Source of the DNA: Sperchopsis tessellata | Lineage: Eukaryota; Arthropoda; Insecta; Coleoptera; Hydrophilidae | Direction of reading: 5' to 3' | Assembly (NCBI GenBank): GCA_033557685.1 | Contig: JAWQRN010000404.1 | Span: forward strand, 1-30,176 | Length of the DNA stretch: 30,176 nucleotides | Program-made: the position numbers and the translations under genes | In this document: positions 21,997-30,176 of the stretch, piece after piece | Layout: each line of letters starts with the position of its first letter | Numbering within the stretch: position 1 is the first letter of the stretch | The notes under the pieces: generated by a model | What the model was told of the DNA's origin: nothing | What the model saw: the letters and a program-made list of their open reading frames with translations, nothing else | The model's database searches: none

Positions 21997-22592
21997 ATGG
22001 CAAGGAAAGTGTTCAGGTGGCTTGTTCTCTAATGGATTTGAAAATTGGGATGTCGGTTAATAATGCTAATATCACATATGTGATTCCAAGACGAAAGTTG
22101 AGGAGATATTTGGAGGAAGCCAAGCAACTGAAGTCAGATATTGAACGTAAAACTATAATACCAAGTAACCAAGACAATAAGTTACTGACAAGATCGTTCG
22201 GATCGTTTATGTTGGTTTTCTTCTTATTGCAAGAGTACTACGTTGATGTGTGAATCGATACACTAAACAAAACAACATAAGGAAAATGGCTGGCAATTAT
22301 TGGCTTTCTAAATTTCTGGAACGAAACCCCACAAGTTAGAACAGTGCAAATCTTAAACCCTGTGAGAGCACATAAATTAGACAAATTTATTGTAAATGAT
22401 CAATTTCAAATGCTGAAACAGATACTAAGAGACATGGCTGATAAAGAGGAACCTAGTGTTTGTAATGCCGATGAGAAAGCCTGTAGATTTTGCCAATGTC
22501 ATCAACATAATTATTAGCTAAAAAAGAAGCTAGGAGAGTGCATATTGTTTCAAATGATTAAGGCGAAAATGTGACAATTGTTGCTCAATCGG
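21997..22592 (+). pseudogene. pogo/jerky-type transposase, N-terminal half, decayed
   Basis: ATG at 21997 (MARKVFRW) follows an A-run and is quickly frameshifted. The open frame 22017-22253 carries VACSLMDLKIGMSVNNA and YVIPRRKLRRYLEEAKQLK, the N-terminal HTH pattern YGIPR.TLRRYLEE. MAGNYWLSKFLERNP (about 22285-22330) is the W...FL.RNP end of the CENP-B-like HTH. PSVCNADEKACRF (about 22453-22490) sits where FN.DETG carries the first catalytic Asp. KEARRVHIVSND and GENVTIVAQS (about 22520-22590) match the KG.R.V......GENVT.V block. The C-terminal half is missing. The sequence is clearly different from the 17-kb pogo copy, so it is a separate family. Confidence 0.82.
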
Positions 22593-23350
22593 TCTTTTTT
22601 TTGTTCTGACAATAATCATTAAATACCAAAAAATTTTCTTGTTAAGGCAAGTGTCATTACAACATTTTTGTGTTAAAGAAATGTCACACATAGCTTACTG
22701 TTTTAATAAACGTACATTGAAAACACGTTTTTACATGTTATATTTGAATCTTTGCTCTTCATTAGAACTACTTAACTTTCTAGAAGATATCTAAACATTT
22801 TTTAATTCTGTAGTGATATGTTGTAAGAATTTATATAAATAAAGTTCCTTGGCCTGGCCATAATGGCGCCGGCACCTTAATTATAAACCATATATTTATT
22901 ATTATTGATATATAAATTTTTAATTGTAAAAAGAAAATTAGAAAATGGGTATACAGAAAAACTAAAATGTTCCTCGTTTTTAATTTAAGCAAGCTTAGCT
23001 GGGATATATTTCTTTGATTTGATGCCAATAATAACGAATTTTGTGGTGGAAAAATAAGTTTGGCTTCTTGACCAAATAAAGTTTTTCTGTTGATACTGTT
23101 GTAAAATACAGTAATCAATAATATGCATAGGGGATATGTATATAAATCCATTTCCTTTTCTCAAAAAACGTAATTATTATTATATTTTGCAAATAAAAGC
23201 AACTGAGAAAAAAATATTAATTTCTCTAAGAATGAAAGTAATTAACATTTGACTTTCTGTTCGCTCCCGTGAAAAGTTGTAATTTCTGGAATATTTCTAT
23301 TTGCCTCAGAATTATCAGCTATCTTAATACAAAAATGCATTTTCAAAGGG
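22593..23350. other. AT-rich stretch with one GC-rich patch
   Basis: No gene is supported. The 106-codon minus-strand frame 22831-23151 is hydrophobic and unrecognised. At 22849-22876 lies a striking GC-rich patch (GGCCTGGCCATAATGGCGCC) in otherwise AT-rich DNA. Confidence 0.5.
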
Positions 23351-23392
23351 ATTTTCATTTTATATTACAAATAAATATCATCTGTTAAAATA
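23351..23392. repeat. Dispersed repeat, copy B
   Basis: Partner of 19904-19945 in the same orientation; shares the identical 19-mer and flanking similarity. Probably part of an unidentified interspersed element. Confidence 0.7.
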
Positions 23393-23604
23393 TCTACTCG
23401 CAATTTTTAATCATCATGTACAACATCAAATCGGTGAAGAAGAATGTGAATAACTCCTATAAAATTTCAAATGGATTAATATTAGATTTAATTAAAATTA
23501 AGCAATTTATTCCAAGTCATTCTACGTATAAGTTATACAACTAATGTTTATCCAATATATTTTCGCACATCCCCATAGGCATTTTTAAAAATTATTAAGA
23601 AATT

Positions 23605-24083
23605 TTAAACATTGCCTTGTGCGTCAAATGTGGAACACATATTATCAAATACCATAGCTGTATAGAGGCTATAAAAACTCTTTAAATGCCAACATAATAG
23701 AGTGCAGTCTTTGATAGCCTCGTATACCGTCAAATCAATATACATCAACTTCAAGTTAGTACATTCCCGCATCGCTCTTACCAGCTTGTGCGATATTTGC
23801 AAAGAAAATTCCGTCTGCATAACATTTATTAAAAAGCATCTTCGCGTTTTGTGTTGCATTTCAATAAACCCAACATATGTTGTCGGCCTGTCGAATGCAG
23901 CATTAAATATTGAACAATAAGAGCATTATAGAAATAAAAATAACCCATTATTTGTGGAGTTTCTTCATCGCCTGGGAATTCTTTGGTTTTAAATATTGTT
24001 GAAAGAATGTTCAGTGTAAATGAGAAGTGCACATTGCAAATAGTCATTAAAGTAACATTTGCGAACATGATGGAATCTACCAT
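23605..24083 (-). pseudogene. Possible gustatory-receptor-like (7tm_7) C-terminal fragment
   Basis: Two overlapping minus-strand frames (24083-23829 and 23859-23605) join by one frameshift near 23845. The first reads MGYFYFYNALIVQYLMLH and STGRQHMLGLLKCNTKRED; the second continues LINVMQTEFSLQISHKLV and LMYIDLTVYEAIKDCTLL. In insect gustatory receptors a hydrophobic TM6 is followed by a loop with a small Ser/Thr/Glu segment, a leucine-rich stretch, then FSLQ..H..V before TM7. The FSLQISHK block is the best point of agreement. The hallmark TYLVIL.QF ending was not found. GTAAGA right after CACAAGCTG (minus strand, about 23780) could be a splice donor. The fragment could be a pseudogene, a real exon with an assembly error, or a chance resemblance. 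Confidence 0.35.
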
Positions 24084-24479
24084 TGTGTTTTGATATGAGT
24101 TTTTACTTTAGAATAGTTCAGATGGTATCCAGTCTATTAAAATCATGCGAAAAATAAGCACTTTGTACACAGGTACTGGCTTTGTAAGAATTCTGCAAAA
24201 AAACCTATATATACAAAACAATTTTTATAATTTTGAAATTATAGATTTGCATTAAAAAAATATTTAATCTCAATTTAAAAATTCATACCATCGCCTCAGT
24301 TAGTTAGTAACTATTTTCAATAATATAATTAGATTAATTTTTTTAGGATGCTGTCTTTTTCGGGTCTTGACTAATATTATCAACTCTTGTTCACTCGATA
24401 GCTTCCCTTGCTTTGAAATAAGGCATACGAAATCTCATTCTCATGGATATATGTTGCTCGATGTTGAAATATTATAGTT
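24084..24479. other. AT-rich stretch, nothing recognised
   Basis: No motif was read with confidence. The last ~60 bases may belong to the LINE fragment that follows. Confidence 0.5.
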
Positions 24480-24853
24480 CAATGAGTATTTTGCTTCTTG
24501 TTCTTCCTGAGATTCAATCAAGCATTAGGTCAGACTTCGGTTGGACGAAGATAACATTAATGCTCTTATTTTTCTGAATTTATCTAGAGCTTTAGATAAT
24601 AACAAACAATTTCCAACTTTTTTCTAACGATCTATGTGGTAGGATTCAGTCTATGACTAGTGTTTTGCACAGTTCTTTAGATACTTTTTCTTATTATTTA
24701 CACGTTGATAATTTCCGATTATATTCATTTAATAAAAATGTTACGTTGCTTGCTAATCTTCGTATTAATTCTGATTTGAATAGATTGTTTATGTTATCGC
24801 GTAAGCAGTGTTTGAGAAATGACTTATCAAAGTCATCTGATCCATTATTTTAG
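24480..24853 (+). pseudogene. LINE reverse transcriptase fragment (YADD region)
   Basis: LPEIQSSIRSDF (about 24503) corresponds to LPE.QSGFR.. of insect LINE reverse transcriptases. LDEDNINALIFLNLSRALDN (about 24541-24600) corresponds to the LDLSKAFD catalytic block, with the first Asp lost. After a gap and frameshift, the open frame 24653-24853 gives FSYYLHVDNFRLYSFNKNV and LRINSDLNRLF, then LSRKQCL and LSKSSDPLF. This fits HLYADDFQLY......INSDL.RI..WS..N.L..NP.KS. The catalytic YADD has decayed to HVDN. The element is truncated at both ends and differs from the two other LINE remnants in this window. Confidence 0.78.
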
Positions 24854-26190
24854 GGTAAACAAATTCTCGTTTTTCTTGAAATTAATTTAATTTCGAGTTT
24901 GTATGAATTTTTGGTAATTTTTCATATTTAGATTTCATATATCTGATATGTTATTTGTGAAGCTCTTATCATCAGCTATTTATTTGTCCAATTATTAGTT
25001 TATATAAAATTCTTATAAACGTATTTCAAGAAATACAGATTTTATACATGTTTGAATAGTGCTCCTTTTTTGGGCCCACGGTGTTTATGTTCCTTCTACT
25101 AGTTTTGTCATGTAGTTTTCACTATCGATGTTGTTTTTGTAATAGCAGTGTTGACACATGCCAGCAAAAAGGGACTTGAGTTTATGCCTGCTTTGTTTGA
25201 TGGTGGAATTTATTGTTAATATGGGATGCAGCACACATTGATATTGTTAAGTTTGGGGTCTATATATCTTGTACAATCTTAAATATCCAAACCAAAATCT
25301 AAAATATATGTCATACAATAAAATGCATTCTTAATAGATGGAGGACATAGATAAATATAAATAAATCAATACACGTTATAATAGTTGAACAATAATTATT
25401 TTATGTTATTTTACCAATGTTTCAAGTCACTCATAAATGGTTTTCAAACCTCCAACGAAATATTTACTGTCCAATAGCTTTATAAAATGTTAACATATAA
25501 AGAAATGTTGGTTTTATATGCAGGTGAAATATTTTTCCGAGATTTTTAAGTATCTTAAGTTTTTAGGTGATATTGTAGCATACAAATAAACGTAGACCCT
25601 CATCTTAAAAGTATATAGTTTTTAAGCAATATTGTAACTTTATAGTTTAGATCTAGCTGCGTCTTTTATCTCCACCTTCTCCAGTGTATCATCTACCGCA
25701 CTTATGTAATTGCAGATATTAGGGTACCTAGAATTTTTTTTATTTTGGCTCTCTCATACATATATTTTACAGTTTTAAGCTACACATTATTAGTTTTTGC
25801 GGGTCACTCACCGGTATTTTTATTATACTGACAAGGAATACTCCTATTAGATTGTAAACTTTATATTGGGTTTTCGTGAGTTAAGAAAAGAAATTTGGAA
25901 AAGTATCTTGATCTTATGATAAGCTGACGAATGATCTTCAACGTAACGACTGCAATTACTTAGTTTTTGAATGTTCTCTTTAAGCATTATCAAGCATATT
26001 AACGCCACCTTAATAACTTATAGACAACAAATTATTATAAATAATTTTTTCAATCAGCAACTTCTATTTTCTTTCCCATTCTACTCATTTGATTCTGCCA
26101 CGCAACTAATTTTATATAGTACATTACTTTCGATATCCGTAAGTTTTTTATTAATATACTAACTGTCTAGTATTTAATTTATCCCTTCTA
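24854..26190. other. AT-rich stretch, nothing recognised
   Basis: No readable motif. A 63-codon frame at 25971-26162 (+) has simple hydrophobic composition and is not supported as a gene. Confidence 0.55.
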
Positions 26191-26221
26191 TCGATGTTTT
26201 GGTATCTGACCTCATCCTCAG
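26191..26221 (-). other. PLE-type hairpin signature, copy 1
   Basis: On the minus strand: CTGAGGATGAGGT, loop CAGAT, ACC, then AAAACATCGA. The stem is eroded to GGT/ACC. Similarity to copy 2 extends beyond the core: AACTG.CTA and ATTTAATTTA recur at 26154-26182 and 26764-26792. Confidence 0.55.
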
Positions 26222-26800
26222 AATGTAATATAAAAAGGAAACCAACGTCGTTAATAGATAATCTAATGTAAACAGATGTATTGGGATTAATTAAAAAAAT
26301 GTGTTACAAATGTTAAAACATTTTATTTCTATGACTTGATTTTTTTCATGTAGTACAAGGATATATTTTGCGGTATGGTACAGTTCCACATAGGTTCAAA
26401 AAAGGTGACGTAACAATAATATATTCAAATGCAAAATCTAAATATTCGTTATAAAGAATTAAATCATTAAAATATTAATTCATGTTTCACACTCATGTTT
26501 CGATTAATCTGATGTAGGGATGTAACTTAATTTCTTTAACATCTTAATTCCATATTTTATTTGACATTCGGGTTAAAACGAAGCATACAAATATCTAAAT
26601 ACATGCATACACAGTCACCTTATGTCACATTGTTTCAATAGTAAGGAACTTTATCACATTAAATCGAAAAGGAATTTATAAGTAAATATAACTATTGAGG
26701 ACAGGTGGGTTACAACTAGCCAGGTTAACCGCGTGCAAAAGTATACCTTGACCGAAAAAAGCACCAACTGCCTATAAATTATTTAATTTACATTTTTTTG
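26222..26800. other. Stretch between two signature copies, nothing recognised
   Basis: AT-rich, without readable coding motifs on either strand. A GC-richer part at 26700-26765 was not identified. Confidence 0.45.
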
Positions 26801-26836
26801 TATACCGGTTTCGAGGCATCACGCCTCATCCTCAGG
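26801..26836 (-). other. PLE-type hairpin signature, copy 2 (best preserved)
   Basis: On the minus strand: CCTGAGGAT, then stem GAGGC, loop GTGAT, stem GCCTC, then GAAACCGGTATA. The 5-bp stem is perfect. This combination of CCTGA.GATG, a small hairpin and CGAAAC corresponds to the block found behind the GIY-YIG ORF at 2854. Confidence 0.6.
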
Positions 26837-27920
26837 ACAAACTGGAAATAAAGACAATAAAACATAGGACAGATATATACAGAGAATTGGTGTTCTATTC
26901 TGGAATTTCACCCCATTTATGTGTCATATAACACCCCTACTCCTCGACAATATAATCGCCTACTTTATAGAACCTGGTGCAGAAAAGCACACCACATCAT
27001 TATATGTTCATGCAGAATTTTTTGATTTATATTCTTCGTTTGATTTGTGGGCTATCCAACTGAAGTTACTGTTGTCTACGTGCATACCAGACGCAACATT
27101 TAAAATTCTATGAATCATTAATGACTTCCATGCATCATTACCTTTCAAAGTTCTCTTGGTGGTTGTGCTCAAGCAATTATAATTCCAGCATCGTCTTCAC
27201 TTCTAGTGGAGACACTGGACATTGAAAATATTGAACTAACTTATTGTAAATGTCAGACAGTAGCTGGTTTCATGTCTACCACTTCCTTCATTGTTCACGA
27301 GTCGACTTCGAGCTGAGTCTTTCTCTCGCTATTTCACTCTACCATCCAGGTGGTTGCCTTCAATCGATGCGTAGAGCTGGTAAATGCAACGTGCCTCGTT
27401 TGAATGATTCAACATTAAGGATTCGTTTCTCGTCTTTTGTTACCTGTAAGAATTCGCTGGAGGTAGGAGGTATTATTTTGAAGAATAATCGGATTATAAT
27501 GTATGCGGGTAGATGTAAATTTTGGACATTTTTAGAATGAAATTCTTGGCACTCATCATAAAGTTCAATCAGATTACGTTTCTTAGCGGCCAAATTTTTG
27601 TCTTGGAGAGCGTAAGAATACAAAAGTGTTTTTTTTTTGTATGCGATGGTATTATAATTTTAGAATTTTAAAACTTCTTTAAATATCTTTATATATGGCC
27701 AATTACTTCGTGGTACCATACTAACTGCTAAGGTATTGTGCTTATAGTTTTTTTTAACCTACCACATTTGTGCCAGTCCAACCAAATCGTTTTTATATCT
27801 TCGATTTGGTAGATGACAATCAAGATGTATTTCCTCCAAAAAAATTTATCATTATCATTTTATAAAAAACAATAATGTAAGAAATTGTCAAAGGAAACAC
27901 CAGTACATATTTACGTTGCT
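26837..27920. other. Possible interior of a minus-strand element; no gene assigned
   Basis: The part 26880-27550 is GC-richer and less stop-dense than its flanks. An 87-codon minus-strand frame (27623-27360) reads NLIELYDECQEFHSK and NVQNLHLPAYIII; an overlapping 96-codon plus-strand frame (27250-27540) also exists. I recognise neither. Since signature copies lie on both sides on the minus strand, the minus frame could be a piece of the same element. Confidence 0.3.
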
Positions 27921-27969
27921 TTATTGGGCAATAGCCGAGACATTTCGGGGCATCTGCCTCATCTTCAGG
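27921..27969 (-). other. PLE-type hairpin signature, copy 3
   Basis: On the minus strand: CCTGAAGATGAGGC, AGAT, GCCCCGAAATGTC, then CGGCTATTGCCCAATAAAG. The stem GAGGC/GCCCC has one mismatch. The following GTCTCGGC resembles CGTCGGC of the 2854 copy. Confidence 0.6.
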
Positions 27970-30128
27970 GCTGAATTAAGACAAAAGGCCAGTGGAAGTA
28001 TTATTTTTTCAAAATGGAACACCCTATGCATTTATCGTCTGCGTTTTCTTATCTTTGTATTATTGAGTGGACAGTCCATGGTTATTTATTTTTGCCTGTC
28101 ATGCTATCATTTAGATAATCGTTATTTGTTCATCCTCTATCTAACTATGTACTAATTTTTTTAACTTTATTTTCAGGTAAGATCCAGTTAATAAATATAG
28201 CTAATGAACGTAAGTTAATTTTTGTATAATAGTATAGTTCATAATTTCCATTTCATGAAATATTTAATAATTTACTATATCAATTTTCTGGATGTTATAG
28301 TATTTCACATATAGTATGTTAATCCATTTCACTTAATAGCGGATACATGTCGCACCGTATACCCACGCATGAATAATTTTTACTTTTGTGCCGCAAATTT
28401 TTTTATACTGAATTTAAATGAAAAATAACCAGACAAAGCGTAAAAACAAACCGCAAATTCACAAAAAGTACTTGTACTTGCATGGTACATAAGGGGACAT
28501 AAAATATATTGCTAATAAATTAACAGCTTTTATACTTGCAAACAAAACAAATAAGCCAACAATCTCAAATCTGGTATCGAGTAGAAAAAACTTGTAGATA
28601 TTGCTATTCTTAGTTTTGAAAAGAAGTGTAGCAATTCAATGATATTAGTCATTGAATATCATCAATATCTGGTATGTTTTCAGATCGAACGTTCTATATT
28701 TTCTTATTTTATATCGTGATGTGGTTTGGTATTTTGGAAGCCTATAGTTCGTACCAATTTTCTATTATATCGATAGCTTCTTTACAATTTGCAGTTCTTG
28801 TTGAATATCTTGATTAACTATATATTTTTGTTTGTTAAATATCTTATTATTTCCTCCAAACTTCGGAACCAGTAAATTAAAAACAAAAACCTCCATGCTT
28901 ACGGTATTCTGAATAAAGCTTGGGCTTAAACTTCATTTCACTTTATAATATCATCTATTATTTTCTTCCAAGTTGCTTTATTTAGTTCTACTAATATTTA
29001 TTTTCCTGTTTCGATCATTTTATATATATATGCCTCATAAATAGTGTATGTAATATCTTTCTGCTTGATTCTACTATGATATTTATATATATATTTTCCC
29101 GGTTTTTGTTGGTTGCGATCTTCCTAATATGCTTACTACTGAGAAATTAATTATGCGGTCAAGTCAAAAATAACTAATAAATGGTCTATCTTTCGGTATG
29201 CAGAGTGAATAGTAAACATAAAGTTTATTACTTAGTTAAATATATACACAACCAATACAATCAATGCAACTATATCTTATTGCTTTCACACCTGACAATT
29301 TTTATTATTTTCTCAGAGTAAGATATTATTTAACTTTTATTAATTAGGATGTGCTTCTCAGCTAATATATTTAAATCGCTGTGTGTCCTATAACATTCTG
29401 TATCTTCCCTTTTTCCACTTAGAAGAAGCTTTTTAATACTCAACTATGTTTCACACGATACAGGGAAATAAATATAAATGGAGGTTGTGTAAAAGTTGGG
29501 TCGTCAGGAAAAACACCTGCATGTGTACCTGTTTGTCTGATAACAAATTATCACTAAGCCCGCATGTTTACGTGTCTGTAAAGGATACAATAGTAATCAG
29601 TGTAGTCAACTTATGGCGGTTGTAAAAATAGGTATTAAATAAGATGTCAAGAGAGTTCATGTTTTACCAAAGTGTTTACACATCTAAAAAAACATAAATT
29701 TTAACAAGGATGTACTTATGTACTGACTTAACACGTTGCCAAATATTATTTTATTATACGATAGATGTTACCGTTACGGTATGATGTTCCTTTTGGCACT
29801 AATGGTACATTTTAAATTGATAAGCATGGGCTGCATATAAACAATTATAATCTAAACCTAAATGTGTCTAGTTAGGATCCAATCTGTGGCCAAATATAAA
29901 TTAAGCACCCATTTATTTTTTTGTGCGAAACAACACAAGGCAGGATTAAGTTATAAAAATAAAATAGCAGTACCAATTATTGAAATTTACTTCATCCGTT
30001 TCTAGGTATCTACAAATAAATAACAACTTTATTTGTTGCAGAATTTTAAATATACTTAATTTTACCGTAGCTAAATATACCAAACAGTTCAACTCTAACA
30101 TTACCTTTGAAACATTAATAATACATTC
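27970..30128. other. AT-rich stretch, nothing recognised
   Basis: Only short open frames, such as 27916-28155 (+), which overlaps the signature and is not a gene. Short TA tracts occur at about 29021-29031 and 29083-29092. No RNA gene or transposon was seen. Confidence 0.55.

Positions 30129-30163
<35 letters not shown>
30129..30163. repeat. (TA)n microsatellite
   Basis: About 35 bases of AT dinucleotides with one G, at the right edge of the window. Confidence 0.95.
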
Positions 30164-30176
30164 ATCATCATAATTC

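Noticed and set aside
26801..26836. Hammerhead ribozyme
   Set aside because: The hairpin and the GAAAC box are suggestive, but the contiguous CUGAUGA core and a cleavage-site stem are not visible. Only a structural resemblance can be claimed.
1..30176. tRNA, rRNA, prokaryotic defence or biosynthetic systems
   Set aside because: No tRNA B-box-like blocks with foldable context, no rRNA segments, no operon-like gene packing and no long ORFs were found on either strand.

Overview
This window looks like intergenic or intronic DNA from an arthropod nuclear genome, most likely an insect. It is strongly AT-rich, is studded with (TA)n microsatellites, has no operon structure, and no intact ORF exceeds 121 codons. 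What can be recognised is a layered graveyard of decayed transposable elements belonging to families typical of insect genomes. I found no intact protein-coding gene, no tRNA or rRNA gene, no CRISPR array and no coherent multi-gene system. All family names rest on my reading of translated motifs; no database search was possible.

Layout: (TA)n at 56-105. A Penelope-like element (PLE) remnant with a GIY-YIG endonuclease domain and a characteristic 3' signature lies at 2360-2955 (+). A second TA tract is at 3816-3863. A decayed non-LTR retrotransposon (CR1/Jockey-group reverse transcriptase) runs to its 3' tail at 3961-5312 (+). From 5313 to about 10059 nothing is recognisable. A second, Jockey-type reverse transcriptase fragment lies at about 10060-10770 (-). 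An IS630-Tc1-mariner transposase fragment is at 12132-12356 (-). A hAT element (terminal motif, decayed transposase and dimerisation domain) runs 12859-14620 (+), with a TA microsatellite grown inside its coding sequence. A possible chemoreceptor-like fragment is at 14848-15123 (-), followed by a hairpin (15246-15288) and a short 34-bp tandem repeat (15850-15975).

A nearly full-length but decayed pogo-type transposase (HTH, CENP-B-like HTH, DDE core, cysteine-rich tail) occupies 17145-18510 (+), preceded by a cluster of inverted TGTCCAAT motifs. Terminal-repeat-like TACAG motifs occur at 16262, 19786 and 19992. A second pogo/jerky-type transposase remnant lies at 21997-22592 (+). A frameshifted fragment resembling the C-terminal half of an insect gustatory receptor is at 23605-24083 (-). 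A third LINE reverse transcriptase fragment is at 24480-24853 (+). Three copies of a hairpin signature related to the PLE 3' signature lie on the minus strand at 26191, 26801 and 27921. The right edge is another TA tract.

The elements do not work together; they are independent insertions of differing age. The observations most worth checking are the recurrent PLE-type hairpin signature, the two gustatory-receptor-like fragments, the inverted-repeat cluster in front of the pogo ORF, and the small tandem repeat.
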